DNA of 64,000 nucleotides from Gigaspora rosea (GCA_003550325.1 QKWP01000032.1:198593-262592), one strand, 5' to 3'. Numbered from the stretch's first letter, positions 7,581 to 20,935 are shown. A program made the numbers and translations. The notes: generated from the letters alone by a model not told the origin.

Positions 7581-7767
7581 CTCTTTATTATTAATTAGAT
7601 AATGATCATCCCAACCGCGCGATTTTGACACATACTACCAAAATTTAGCACAACAACGGTAAACGGAACCGGCTACCATTGTTTGATGTACAAAAGAAAA
7701 GCCGAATTATATATATCGGGCATCATTAGATGGATCCAACTCAGAATTTTGATTACAAATCTTCGAT

Positions 7768-7870
7768 CAATAATCGAAATTTAGTAATCGGATCGGAACT
7801 ATCAATAATCGAAATTTAGTATTCAGATCGGAACTATCAATAATCGAAATTTAGTAATCAGATCGGAATC
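7768..7870. repeat. Three tandem copies of a 35-bp unit upstream of the dioxygenase gene
   Basis: The unit starts CAATAATCGAAATTTAGTAA and ends GATCGGAACTAT. Three copies, nearly identical, stop about 115 bases before the ATG of the dioxygenase. Position and regularity would suit repeated transcription-factor sites, but a neutral minisatellite is equally possible. Confidence 0.6.
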
Positions 7871-7907
7871 GTCACACAAATTTACATTGGTTTGCCTTTG
7901 TAAAAAA

Positions 7908-7922
7908 AATATATATAAATAT
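7908..7922 (+). promoter_or_regulatory. TATA-like element of the dioxygenase gene
   Basis: AATATATATAAATAT lies about 65 bases upstream of the ATG at 7985, directly downstream of the 35-bp repeats. AT-rich background lowers certainty. Confidence 0.35.
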
Positions 7923-7984
7923 AGGTGTATGAAGCTAGAATTTCCACAATTTCATTATTACGTATAAAGTTGATAAGTTTTAAA

Positions 7985-8284
7985 ATGTCATCTGATACAT
8001 CATCACGATTTCCATGCTATTTTATTTCTCACGGTGGTACGCACATACTATCTTTTTATATGTACTTTGATATTAAATGATAACAAATCATATCAATATT
8101 TAATTTGATTAATAAAATTTAAGGACCGACCTTGGTAATCGATTATAAAAACGATGAACATAAATTTTTTCAACAATGGGGAAACAAAGTTTTGAAAGAA
8201 ATTAAACCAAAAGCCATTGTCGTAATTTCTGCTCATTGGCAAGCTAAAGGCGAGATTAGAGGTATATTGCTTAATATATATGCA

Positions 8285-8315
<31 letters not shown>

Positions 8316-9185
8316 AAAAAAAAAACTTTATGAACTAACACATAATATCGTTATTACTCTATGTTAGTCGGAAAGTTTGAAGGTGAAACACCGATTATTT
8401 ATGATTTCGGTGGATTTGCAGAAGAATTATACAGACAAAAATATCAAAGTAAAGGTTCACAAGAACTAGCTGACAAGATTATTGATCTATTAAAAAAGGT
8501 ATTTCTTGATATTTATTATATATACATTTTAAAAATTTTGTCTAACACTTACGATTACATAAATTAATAATAGGCTGAATTTAAAGTGACAGCTGATACG
8601 ACTCGTGGACTCGATCATGGGGTTTGGGTTCCTCTTAAGGTAGCAATTCCTGATCCAAAAGACTTACCTATAGTACAAGTATCTCTTACACGTCAAGCTT
8701 CATACGAATATAATGTTAAAGTTGGACGTGCTTTAGCACCCTTAAGGTATCATCATTAATTATTTTTAATCAAGTTGTCATAAAAGTTAACTGACAATGA
8801 TTACATATCATTGCATACGTAAAAATGTAGAGATGAAGGAATTCTTATTATTGGCTCAGGTATGTATGTCCATAACTTGAGCGACTCATTTAGTCGGTTT
8901 GATCGCGAAACAAATACCTTTTCTCAAGATGTACTCCCCTATACCGTACCATTCGCAAGAGATCTTGATAAAATAGTGATAGATTCTAAAGGTGAAGAAA
9001 GGGAAAACCAATTAATTAAAATGATTGATCATCCACTTTTGAGGCAAGCACATCCAACCGATGAACATTTTGTTCCTCTTCATGTCGCAGCTGGTGCTGC
9101 AGGGCAAGATCCGGGGAAGAAAATGTTCGAATCTTGTTTTAGTGGAATGAGTTGGGGTTCAGTGGAGTTCTGTGCTAGTGAATAA
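7985..9185 (+). CDS. DODA/LigB-type extradiol ring-cleavage dioxygenase, five exons
   Basis: Exons 7985-8036, 8124-8261, 8368-8498, 8574-8746 and 8831-9185. All introns are GT-AG and 72-106 bases long, giving 282 residues, usual for the family. Class III extradiol dioxygenases (4,5-DOPA dioxygenase type) insert both oxygens of O2 into a catechol ring using one metal ion. Family hallmarks are all present: FISHGGP (His16), SAHW (His55), RGLDHGVWVPL (His122, the catalytic-type His), GSG.YVHNL and HPTDEHFVPLHVAAGAAG (His244), so an active enzyme is likely. Substrate cannot be told from sequence. No signal peptide is seen, so it is probably cytosolic. The stop codon overlaps AATAAA (9181-9186), a possible poly(A) signal. 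Intron 2 carries TA, T and A runs. Confidence 0.92.
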
Positions 9186-12100
9186 AATGTATTTAGTACT
9201 GTATCATTGTGGGCATTTACCTACCTACTATAGTTTATTTTTTTTTATTTCATATCGATATATGGTAATAAGGTATGATATTTACTATCATAGCAAATAA
9301 ATAGTATATACAATAAAATTAAATCTTATGAAACCGAATTTAATAAAGGTTATTATATAGGTTTAACAAAACACTGGTAATTCGAGATACCATGTAATCT
9401 TAACCAATATCAGATAGTTTCCGAATATTTCACATCTGATGTTGGTGATTGTCTGCTTTCCTGCATTTTTCAAAGTATGGACTGTGTCATCAAATGCAAC
9501 CATCTATAAAATTTCATTAAATTATTTTTCATAAATTGTCACAAAAAAACATTATTTCCAGAGATTCTCTGTTGGATACTCATATTCAAGTATAATATCT
9601 ATTATTATATCTGTCTTTTATTAGTTGAATAAATAATAAAAAAATTTTAATAGTTTTTACTATGCTATCATAAATTTTGAGCGAAGAAATCTTACTAATG
9701 TTAAGTTTATTTTCAATGTCAAAATCTTTTCAAATTCTATAGATTAATAGGATTTGAAAAGTAAAAATAGTTTCAAACATTTAAATTAATCAAGTAGTTA
9801 TTGAGATATTTGAAACAGATAATATTATGAAAAATTTAATTGCTGGGACAACTTATAATACTATATAGCCAATAAATATGATCTACATTATTTTGTGTAA
9901 CGATTATCGATATATAAATCTTCCACAGTTCTTATGCCAAAAAACTTTCGGTATTGAACGTTCGCTGATTCAAGACATGTCATTACTATTTTTTATTTAC
10001 ATTATCTGACGGGTTTATATAGAAAATGGGTACGTTTTAGTGTTCGCAAGAACTAAAAGCAGTGCTTATTTAAAATCGTCAAGTTGTAATTTTGATCTTA
10101 TTCAATTTACTTTAAATACGTACGTAATAAACTATTTATCTATTTATCTTACAATTTATTGTTATAAGAGCGATATCTTAATGTGCTTTAGAATGTAATA
10201 TCTATGTCAATATTTAGCTAAAATTAACTTTTTAGTGCAATATATTATGTTAATTTTCTAGGTGCGTTATTGTGAAAGTCTTGAAGATAATTAAATAATG
10301 ATGAAGATTGCGAAATTGGGTTTTGTTTTTCATAACTAGAGGATTGGCTTCAGTAAATTTTAGAAATTTATATGTCATTTATTGAGGTTTCAAAATTACA
10401 AATACGTAGGACATTTTGAAAATAAGTGGGATTTTTTAAATAACATTTTTACTATGTTGAATTTTGATTCAGGAGAAACCCATTATTAAATACCTGGGTT
10501 GATTTTAAGAACTTATTTTTTTAGGATAAATAATTTTATAACTTTAGCTTTGCACTCTTTATTTAAATAAAAATTTTGAATTTACGGGAATTTTTAATTA
10601 AATATTAATAAATATGAGAACTAAAATTTTATAAACGAAATTAGAATCGAGAGTAAATAAATTAATAAATATAATAATGAACCAATAATCTGGGCAAAGT
10701 TCATTATTGCTAATAACTATTTCTAAAGTTATTTGTTGTAATAAGTAAACGCCTTGTGTGCATCTATTTCAATTCAAAGACTATTTATTTGTTACTTCAT
10801 TTTTGCAGGTCTTTGATAATAAATAAGCACTTGTTGTTTCGATTCTGATTTCATATTGGCAAAAATTTCCTAATTATTTATTTCTAAAACGTGCCCATCT
10901 CAGCAGACACCTGGTAATAACTAAACCTCTTATGATTATCTGTTTTAATTCCAATTTCATGTTAATAACAATTTCTAAGAATGCTATATATATTTTAGAC
11001 TTTCCTTATTCTATTGTCAAAGTAGCTGCCAAGATATTGATTTTTCAGCACTAATATAAGGTTTATAACTTCGATTAGAGCCAGTTTATACCAGGTAAGC
11101 GTTACTTATAGGCTTAAATTGGAGTCGTATCTTACCTTTACTCCACTTATCTTTATAATAATTAAGCGTAAGTATATAATTCAATTTCTAGCCTTCAAAA
11201 TAGCATTTACAAAATTTTTGTATGATTAGTTACTTGCCTTTATATGTTTCAAGTTTCAGAAAAAAACAATATCCCGGCAGAGTTATTATTTCAAATAAAA
11301 TTATAATTAAAACTTTGAGCGATTGAATATGAGATATATAAATTAATATGATTTATATATAAAATGTCAATCTTTGTTCTACTTTTAAACTTGTGTAATC
11401 ACAAAGTTGTCCCCCATAATTTTACTAATCCCTAGCTAATACTAGATCTTATGTGCTTGGTAAATTACTGTTGGATCAGCAAATTTATATATCACACACC
11501 ACAAAGGAATCTATGAAAGAAAATTTTGAACTTAATATTAAAACTAGCGCTCCTATCTCTAATGCTTTTTATAATTAATGAAGGCCTTATATTCTTTATT
11601 TTCAACACCAATTCTATGAATCGATCGCGAGTTTCACCCTGCTGTATTGTTGGTTTCAAAATTAAAACTAGAGAATCTTATTTTTAACTTATAATTAGGG
11701 ATAGGCAAGATAATAAATAATTAATAAACATTTATTTTTTTACTCTTACGTATCTTTATGTATCAGTACTTATTATTGCTTATTATAACTGATTATAACT
11801 TATTATGATTCATATATACAACTTTAATGATATAATTTAAAATCTGGTCAGGCTTATTTTGCAAATATCTTATTTTTTACTTATTATTACTATTACATAA
11901 TAAAATTTGTGTAATATTTCTTAATAATAAGTAATAATATGCATTAGCAATTACCTATCTCTACTTATAATTCAACATGGTAAAAAAAGCTATCAAAAAG
12001 TCTTACTTATTTTCAAAATATGCATTTATTTGTTAATTTTGATAAATAATTCAAGAGAGTTTGTAATTAGCAAATTAATAGGCATGTGCATCATGCCCTC

Positions 12101-12429
12101 AGATTTGCTAGCTTCTTGAAATCACCACAGAACTGCTTCACCCAATTTATAACTAATATGTGAAGCCAGTTAGCAGTCTCAAAATTTAGCATTAAATATA
12201 TGAATTTATGGATCAATATAAAACTAATGAATCAACTTTTTCCTAAAAAAAACTAGCAGAGGAAATAAAATAGTTATTGGATTTACTTTTATGCTAATGA
12301 ATATGGCATCTTTTATAGATATTAATAGCACAGTAAATTAAAGATAAGTGGCACATTAATTAAGTTCTTAATTGATGATCTGAATAAGATCGGGCACTAT
12401 TACCATATTGGGACAATTGGGGATAAACA
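9186..12429. other. Intergenic AT-rich region, no gene seen
   Basis: No coding sequence or RNA gene recognised. Scattered short AT palindromes only. The last part (about 12260-12430) leads into a foldback element. Confidence 0.4.
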
Positions 12430-12835
12430 ATATAAACTTTTATTATATGCTGAAATCTAACAACTATAACTATGAAAAGAGATTTTTTTATTAAGTTAAC
12501 AGCTTAAGTTAATTAATTCAAAGTTGTAGAGGTAACTAAGACGCATCTAATAGTAATTAAATCATTCAAATTTGTCTAGTGTATACTGAGATATCACTAA
12601 AAAAAACTATTGGCTAACTATATAAAATTTTATATAAACAAATTAGAAATTTCATATAGTCAGTCAATCGCTTTTTAGTGATATCTCAACATACACTAGG
12701 CTAATTTGAATAATCTAACTACTATTAGATGCGACTCAGTGAGCTCTACAAATTTTAATTAATTGACTTGAGCTATTAATTTAATAAAAAAAATCACTTT
12801 TATAGTTATGGTTGCTAGATTTTAGCATATAATGA
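12430..12835. mobile_element. Foldback element family P1, copy 1
   Basis: Long imperfect palindrome. The left arm has AGTTGTAGAGGTAACTAAGA, CGCATCTAATAGTAATTA and ATACTGAGATATCACT. The right arm carries their complements, around a TATATAAAATTTTATATAAAC centre. Homologous palindromes lie at 28680-29385, 29405-29775, 39060-39400 and 42475-42705, with partial arms at 38870-39000 and 39400-39565. Confidence 0.6.
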
Positions 12836-13795
12836 AAAACATAGTAATTTCTCACAAATTCTAATATAAAAATAGTGCTGATTTTATCTGGATCAGTAAT
12901 TAAGGTATTCAACTTTTTTAGTATAGTTCCAAAAGACTTTATAAGCTCTATACATATTTTTGTAGTAGTCCTGTTAGCATTTATTATTTTCTTCAAAGAA
13001 ATGCCTGCAGTACCTGTGTTATCATTTCTTCTTATGTTTCCAAGACTAGAATATGAGTATTGAAATATAAATTTTACCTTTACATGAGTGCTAAACAAAG
13101 CTACTATCTATACTATATAGATTATTTACTTACCCTTCTTCCTTTTTCAATGAGTTTGCAATATTACAAACTTTTTTAAATCATTTGCAAACCTTTTTAA
13201 CACCCTATAAAAAAAGAGATAGGTTTTGACCTTCTTTGCATATTTATAAATTTCTCTTATATTGCTAATGTAATTAGAGAGCAACCACCACCTTTTATAT
13301 GTAATAAGAATGAAATAGTTTTTATAAAGTACTGCTTTTAATCAATGCCTAAAAATAAAGAAGATATGATACTAGATATTTTAATTTGAATTTTCTTAAT
13401 AAATAAAGAATTAAAAATAAATAAAAATACATATGTTTTTTTGAGTAAGAAAATAGCCTAATATGATTTGCTACTAATTTTAAATATACTTATTATTGAT
13501 CTTTGCAGATTTCAACAAAAAAGTTTTTATTATATAGTGTAGTGTCCAATAAAACAGTCATAACATTGAAGATATTTTCAAATTTTTGAAAATTTTTTTG
13601 ATTTTAGCAAAGATTCCTTAGTAATGAATTAATTAAACTTAGTAAATTTTTTTATTTTAATTCAATACTTTTATAAAATTAAAATAAAAAATTTTATCAA
13701 ATTTGGTCAAATGGGTGTTAAGAAACCTTCACTAAAAGCTTCAGAATAAATTGTTTTATAAAATTTTTTATTTTAATTCAATACTTTTATAAAAT
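12836..13795. other. No gene seen
   Basis: AT-rich sequence with internal inverted repeats (for example AAAATTAAAATAAAAAATTT near 13675). Open frames here on both strands show no family features and lie in repeat sequence. Confidence 0.35.
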
Positions 13796-15192
13796 TAATG
13801 GATTGGATTTATCTGTACTAAATTTAGTACTTTGTACTAAATTCTGACAGACTTTAAATTAATTATCTAAAAATTTTAAAAATCAGCTGTATATTTAAAA
13901 TTGGTTCTAAGTATTTTAAAACTATACAATTCTATAAAAAAAGTTTAATAGGCTTAAATGGTTTTTTGAATTTTATAGATTTTTTTTGTTTTAAAAATTT
14001 TAGTTTAAGCTAATTTTATATAATTTTAGAACATATTATTAATTACCTGATTATTTTTTATTAGAGACCTACTTTTTCTCTCTTTCTCTTAATATATATT
14101 TGGTTAGGTTTCTTATATATAATTTCAACTTTTTTTACCTCCTTCTCCTCTAAAAAATTATCTAATTTTTGATACCTTTCTTATATAGTAATTACTGGCT
14201 ATCTTAGAAAATATTTTTAATTATAAAAAAATTTTTATTAAATAAATTTATTTAAAATTTTAATAAAGTATAAAGATAAGTTAGCTAATTCCAAATATAA
14301 AATTTGTTTAAAAATTAAATTAATATATATAGAATAATTTAATTTTTTTTTTAACTAGTGGCCCTGCCTTTATTAATAAGAATTACATATACATGCACTA
14401 AGTTTACTTCTATATTACTATATACTTTAAACTTTTCTATATCTAATAAAGACTCACTCGACTTCAACAAAGCCCAGTTGCGACCTGCCATGACAGCCAT
14501 TTTCCTCTTTTTAAAGCCCTCACTCACTGAGAGTATAGAATAATTTAAGTTTAAAGTTTTACTAGTAATTACTATATAAATATTTTTTAAATTTATATAT
14601 AAAAAATAGCTATAATTTTTTTTTAAAATTTGAAGTAATATAACTTATGGTAAAACAAATTTGATATCAAAGAATTTTTGTAAATAGAATTAGAAGATAA
14701 ATTTTTATAACTTTAATTAAAAAATATAAAAATCTAATTAGTAAAAAATTTTTTAATTTTAGCTAAATTTACTTAGCTTACTAATAACTTACTATAAATA
14801 GTAATGATTTGCAATAAGTAAAAAATAGCTTATAATATAAATAATAATTATTACAATATAACTAATAATAATATTTTAATTATAATTAGTTTTTACTATT
14901 TTTTATATAATTAAACTTTTAGTTTGCAAAATTTATTAGTAAATTATAATTATAATTAGTCTTAAAAGGTGTACTAAATTTAGTACAACAAATTACAAAA
15001 AAAATTCAAGGGCTAAAAAAATTTTTTTTGCAATAATCTTATTAATAATATTAAAATAATTAATACCAACCTATTTTTGATATTTATAAGATTTTTGTAA
15101 ATAAAAAACTTTGGGGTTTAAATTTTTTAGATTTTTTATGAGTTTTTGAAAACTGTCTAAATCTAGTACAAAACAGTAAATCCAATCCATTA
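13796..15192. mobile_element. TIR element of about 1.4 kb
   Basis: Ends share AATGGATTGGATTTA (13797) and its complement TAAATCCAATCCATT (ending about 15192). Each end is followed inward by TACTAAATTTAGTAC-like motifs. Interior is AT-rich without coding potential. Positions 14038-14175 hold an interspersed repeat also found at 25972-26105. Confidence 0.45.
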
Positions 15193-15439
15193 AAATAAAA
15201 AAATTTTATCAAATTTGGTCAGATAAGTGTTGAGAAATCTTTACTAAAAGCTTTAGATAAATTTTTTAAATTTAAATAAAGATTTCTTAACAATAATTAA
15301 TTCAAATATGATATATTTTTTGTTATTTTAATTCTGTCAAGTTCATAGAATTAAAATAAAAAAATAATCAAATTTGAATAAATTGTTACAGTCTAACCTC
15401 TATATAGTTACACTACTAATATGAAGATATTTTATTAAA

Positions 15440-15945
15440 ATTATTAAATGCAGTAATAATAAAATAAATAGTTGAATATTAAATCCTGGATCCCCAAGTC
15501 ACAAAAAATTGGCTGGTTGCAGCAGCATGCAGGCTTGAAATACTTACCCAATGTAGTAGAGGCAGCTGCATGGCTTGATATATGAACCCTGAGAAGTACA
15601 CTAGTAAGGGATTGTCTGGTATGCAGATTATCTAGGTCACCAAATTGGAAGCATAAAGCGCCTACCTGGCTCACACCAAATTGGAAGTAATGCATTAGGA
15701 AATGTAGGTAAAGTGGTGGACATGTGAATACTAACTGTTGGCTAGAAAAAAGGAATGCACAAATCCAGATTAACTATATAAATAGGAATAATGAAGCTCT
15801 GGTGGGTTTTAGCTATGGATAAAAGGTTTTACAGCCTGAAGTCCTAGTCTCATTACTTGTATGTAATATGTATATATTTATGGTACTACCATATGTCAAT
15901 TTGCTTAAATATTAATAAAGTTTGGGGCAGGAGCTACACTCTTAA
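15440..15945 (+). other. GC-richer insert, LTR-like at its right part
   Basis: Sequence composition differs from the flanks. It contains TATATAAATAGG (about 15775) and AATAAAG (about 15915), spaced like promoter and poly(A) signals of an LTR. No second copy is available, so the boundaries are not defined. A minus-strand open frame at 15444-15695 has no recognisable features. Confidence 0.25.
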
Positions 15946-15968
15946 TATTAAAAAAAAATAATAAAATA

Positions 15969-16346
15969 AGGGCGCTGACATTTATTGTGACAGATCATAA
16001 TGAAATCCAGATTAAAATAAAATGATAGTATAAAATCTCGAAAACTAAATTTTTTTTGGGTGCATTTTTTAGGGTTAGGGGTTTAGGGTTAGGGTTATTT
16101 TAAAAAAAAATTATAATAAACAAGTATTAATGGGTTTTAGAAGGCTAGCAGGTTAAGTATAGAATGTAGATTTCATTTTAAATTATGATCTGTGACATTT
16201 ATTACCTAATATTCATTTACTATAGGGGCTTACCCCCACCCCAGATAAGATTTATAAATAGAATTTTAGCCAATCAAATTTAACTAAGGTAAGATTTTTC
16301 TTGACCCCCAACCTCTAAAATATTACCTAATAAATGTCAGCACCTA
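15969..16346. mobile_element. Nested TIR element with a telomere-like core
   Basis: Ends GGCGCTGACATTTATT and AATAAATGTCAGCACC. An inner palindrome GTGACAGATCATAATGAAAT/complement (to about 16200) encloses GGGTTAGGGGTTTAGGGTTA at about 16073-16097. Confidence 0.45.
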
Positions 16347-16805
16347 AATAGGTTTAAATTAATAATTAAGCAATAACAAAAAAATTTAAATATTAAAAAT
16401 TTTAATTTTTTTTTTATTAATTTTAAAAAATATCTTCATATCAGTAGTATGACTATATGGAGATTAGACTGTATTGAGAAAGCTTAATAAAATTTTTTAA
16501 AAAATTAACAAACTATTTTTTTATAGATGCCTAAACTTTAAAAAATAGTCTAGAAACTTTTTTATTTTAATTTTATAAATTTATAAAATAAAATAAAATA
16601 ATTTAACTGAATTTGTTAAGTAAATATTAGATAACCTTTATTCAAAGTTTAAACACCAATAAAAAAAAGCTGCAACTAATTTCTTCTAAAATATTTAGTA
16701 AAGCTTCTCAACAATCACCTATTTAATTCTAATAAATTTTTTTATTTTATTTCTAAATCTTATTTAAAATTAAAATAAAAAATTTTTATTGAATTTAGAA
16801 TAATA

Positions 16806-17036
16806 CTTGTGACAGATTAAAATGAAATCAGATTAAAATGAAATTTTTCTATTTTTTAAGCAAAATTTTAAAATTTTTTAGAGGACATTTTTTAGGGGTT
16901 TTTTTAATATTAGAGTTAGGGTTTAGGGTTAGAATTATTAATAAATGAGTATATGTGGGCTTTATAAGCTCTAAAGGTGAGCAAGAGAGGTCACCGGTTT
17001 CATTTTAATCTGATTTCATTTTAATTTGCAACAATA
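16806..17036. repeat. Foldback with telomere-like repeats in its loop
   Basis: GTGACAGATTAAAATGAAAT on the left is mirrored by ATTTCATTTTAATCTGATTT on the right. The loop has TTAGGGTTTAGGGTTAGAA (about 16916). Related to the palindrome inside 15969-16346. Confidence 0.5.
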
Positions 17037-18587
17037 CTTGATAAAAAAATTTTATTAAAAGATTAAATAAAATTTATTACAATGTTTTTTTTTAAAAAAA
17101 ATTTAAATAAGAATTTTTTAAAAGTACAGTATTGTTTTAAATTTGATAAAAATTATTTTTACTTTTTAATAGCTTGCTAATATTTATTAAAAATTAAAAG
17201 AATAAAATTATATATAATAATAATTAAAAACTTTAACTATATTGCAAATTCGATATTATCTAATAACTTTTAAAGCATCTTGATATGAACTTAATACTAT
17301 TTTATGGATAAATAGAACTTTGTTAGCCCTATCAAAGAGCAGTGCAGAATTTTCCTTTAAATTCCTTCCACTAGCATCAATAGTAGAAATATTAATATCC
17401 AAACTCAACTATATAAAAAAAACAAAGTAAAGTGAAAAAATAAAGGTAAATAAATAAGAGTAAATAACTACAAAACTAAGTAAAAAACCAAATACTAGCA
17501 AAATATAAAAATAGCAAAATGAGAATGACAAAGAAAAATTCTGTGCTAATAATAAAGACTATATAAGTAATAACAAAACATAAAAGAAAAATAAAATAAA
17601 TAAAATATCATTATAAACTATAATAGACTATAAAAATTATATAATACTACACAAAAAAATGCTTTGCCTAAGTATTATATATACATAAAAGAAAAGCTAC
17701 ACCTAAAAGAACATTCTAAAAAGAAATTTTATTTCAATTATTCTTCAAAATATCTTAGTATTATTTATTGTTTATCTTGTAGGACCCAAAATTTGCTTGT
17801 GACTAGATTCTAATTAGGTAAATACAATTTTCAATTTTGAAGAAGTAAACACTACTGATCTTTTGGAGAAGTAAACAAAATTTCAAAAAGTGCAAAAAAA
17901 GAAGTAATAAAAGTACCAAACTTGTAGTGAACTATAAGTTTTATACTTTGTAGAATAATATATTTAATCAAAAATATATTTCTGCTTGAACTTTTATATT
18001 TTTTGACAAAAAACTTCAGGGTCATAGTTCTACTACATCTTTTATAATAACAAAATCTTCTATTTGAAGAGTTCAAACTATAAGTAGAGCTCTTTTTTAA
18101 CTCTATTTTAGTCCTTTTCAATATACAATCTAAAACTCTGTGCCCAAGTTGTTCTAGTTAATATTTTTGTATATATAATTATACTAACTACAAAGTTTTT
18201 GTAGGTTGGCATTTGTAAAAATTTGGTACAATAAAAATTTGTTTATTTTAATTCTGCAAGATTATAAAATTAAAATAAAAAAATTAGTAGAATTGGTTAG
18301 ATAATTGTTAAAAAATCTTAACTAAATATTTTAAAAAAAATTACTATAGCTTTTTTTATTGGTACCTAAACTTTAAATGAGATTACCTAGCATTTATTTA
18401 ATTAAATTCAATCAATTTTTTTTTATTTTAATTCTATAAGTTATTGAATTAAAATAAAAAAAATTGATCAAATTTAATTAAATGAGTGGCAATTGAATTT
18501 TGTTTAAAGTTTAGGTACTTATAAAAAGGATACTTAGCTAATTTTTTAAAAAATTTTTATTAAGCTTTCACAATAACAGTAGTGCTT
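17037..18587. other. No gene seen
   Basis: AT-rich, with A- or T-rich tracts and short inverted repeats such as ATTTTTTTATTTTAATTCTA motifs. Also found repeatedly between 13600 and 20400, probably remnants of one old element family. Confidence 0.35.
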
Positions 18588-19520
18588 CGATCTGTAATCT
18601 GATCAATTCGGATTGATCTGATAATTCAGATTGAATACAGATATCCGTATCCGTTAATTTTAAACGGATAGATCCATAATCCATATCGGATTAAGGATAA
18701 GGATTATCCGGGTTACAATCCTAGATATCTTTTATGTGATTGGTCAATTTAAGGGTAGAGGCAACGTACACATATAAAAATCGAACACATTAGAATTTTA
18801 GATTATTCCAATTATTTTTGAGAGGTGAGTTAGAAGATATGTAATTATTTTTATTTAAATATTTTTATGCTTATTGTTTTTTTTAGTTATTACCTTTCTT
18901 ATTCAAGTCATTATCGTTGTTCTTTGGTATCGTCATTTGGCCATTGGGTCAGTAGTAGGGAGTAAGACTTTTCGCCCATCAGAATTAAAGTGAAACCAAG
19001 AAACTTGCTAATACTTTCCTTTTGTAGGTCCTGTTTTTCGTTAACTTGGGCTTGGAAGTGGCACTAAAAAATGGTAAATACTGTATTTTCCTCTCTCATT
19101 TGTTTTTATAAAATTATACTAACTTTTTGTTTGTAGGGTACGACGAATCTTCGACGTCACAGGTGGGCTAGGGAAAGAAGAACCGGAACATGGGTAAATA
19201 CTTTTTATTTTCTTGTAGGGTATGACGAATTTTTGACATGTGGCTCGGTTTTGCTAAACTTGGTTAGATAAATACTTTACCTTTTCTTTTATTTTCGTTA
19301 ACACAATTACTACTTTTTTCTTGCAAGGTACGACACCACCATATGTCATAAAGAATGATTACAGAATATCTAGAATAGGTTCAAAATACAATTAGCATGA
19401 TTTGGAAGAATAGAATTTCTCATGTAAACAACATAACATCATTAAACTTGATCTTTCGCATCTTTCGCTGTTCCAAATTTAATCTGAATGGTCCTTAAAA
19501 AATAGGATCGAAGCACTACT
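18588..19520. mobile_element. TIR element with AGTAGTGCTTCGATC ends
   Basis: AGTAGTGCTTCGATC at 18588 and its complement ending at 19520. Inside, three GGTACGACGA-like units occur near 19138, 19217 and 19327, each preceded by TTGTAGGG or similar, and GTAAATACT recurs. A further CGGATTGC...GGATCGAAGC end near 19790-19810 suggests a second, related terminus. Confidence 0.4.
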
Positions 19521-20572
19521 TGGCAATGTCTTGTCAAATCTCTGCATAAAGCTAGCTACAAAAATCTGTACAATTATGTACAGAGAATAACGGATATAAA
19601 TTGCATTTGTACTGGCAATTAATAATAAAGGATCGTAAATGCGCATACATAGGAGGATTTTTGAATATCGCGATTTTTGATTGGCTAGTTAATAAATTTT
19701 TACGAATTGAATCCGAATTTACTAATTCAGATTATAACCAAATTCATCCGGATACATAAAAGAGAATCTGAATTTAATCCGGATTGCTTTTTAAAAGTAG
19801 GATCGAAGCTCTAAATAACAGTCTATTCAATTTTGATAATTTTTTATTTTAATTCTATAAACTTACAGAATTAAATAAAAAAAAATGATTAAATATAAAT
19901 CAATACTTGTTAAGAAATCTTTGTTTAAACTAAAAACAAAAAAATTTATGCTATTTTTGTTTTTTTTTCTAAGATGTTTAAATGTTTTTAAAACTTTTAG
20001 TAAAGATTTCTTAATACCAATTTAGTATTTTTTATTTTAATTCTATAAAAGCAGTATTGTACATTTTGGCTATTCAAGGCCTTTTTTGATCTTGTCTATA
20101 TCCAAAATATCCAAATATCCAAAATTGTTCAAAGCTTGTTCTGGCTTTGATAATTAATAAATTTATTTAAAAATATATAATTATATTTTTTTTAGATATT
20201 AAACACATTTTAGTTAAAATTAAAATAGTTTATTTTAATAAAATTTTAAGGAATTTTACTTTATTTAATTGTCTAAGATTGTTCAAAATTGCCCAAACTA
20301 TTGTTCAAGGCTGTACTATAACAACATACTATAAAAGTATAGAATTAAAATAAAAAAATTTTATTAATTTTTTCAACTCATTACTAAAACTTTTTGCTAG
20401 GATCAAATAAAACTTTCAATATTTTTAAAGAATTTTTAATAGTTTGATTGATTTGATTGATACCATACTATGTAACTTAAAAATTTTTGTAGATGTACAA
20501 CAAGAAACTGCTAAATTTGTAGTACTATACAACTATAGTACATATTGTTTAACTACAAATTAGATTTCAAAC
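19521..20572. other. No gene seen; repeat debris
   Basis: Contains an outer terminus related to the preceding element (to about 19815), short direct repeats of ATCCAAAATATCCAA type (20100-20130), and AT-rich sequence. Confidence 0.3.
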
Positions 20573-20935
20573 AAATACAGTCAGATCGGACCTCCATAAA
20601 TACAACCTCCATAAATGTAATACCTTTCTAAATGCATATTTTTTTCTTTTCTGTAAGATGTTATTAGTACTAAATGCATGTTCTATATTCTGTAAATGCA
20701 CATTTTCTTAAATAACATTTTATATCATACTAACTTCCCTAAATGCATGTAGCTAATTAAATTTTAGTATTTAAGATAGGTTATACAGTTTTGGTAGAAG
20801 TTACACAAACTTGATGATCTAATTTTTAAAGCTGCAATTTAATTGGCTCTCTTTAAATGCAAAGCTCCTTAAATATATGTTGTAGACTTGTCCCTTATGA
20901 GTTGCATTCATAGAGGTTTGACTATATTTATTTTG
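20573..20935. mobile_element. Decayed pogo-like MITE
   Basis: Left end TACAGTCAGATCGGACCTCC, right end GAGGTTTGACTATA (about 20920). Similar to the CAGTC..ACCTC ends at 15389. CTCCATAAATNCAACCTCC is repeated internally. No coding remnant. Confidence 0.4.

Larger units (their letters stand above)
15389..16471. mobile_element. Pogo/mariner-like TIR element with nested insertions
   Basis: Inverted ends CAGTCTAACCTCTATATAGT (15389) and the complement of CAGTCTAATCTCCATATAGT (ending 16471), each flanked by TA, continue inward to matching AAGATATTTT. TA flanks and CAGTC..ACCTC ends fit Tc1/mariner-pogo type elements. No transposase survives. Nested inside are an LTR-like fragment (15700-15945) and another TIR element (15969-16346). 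Confidence 0.55.

Noticed and set aside
16070..16100. True chromosome end
   Set aside because: Only a few TTAGGG units, inside a foldback, with sequence continuing on both sides.
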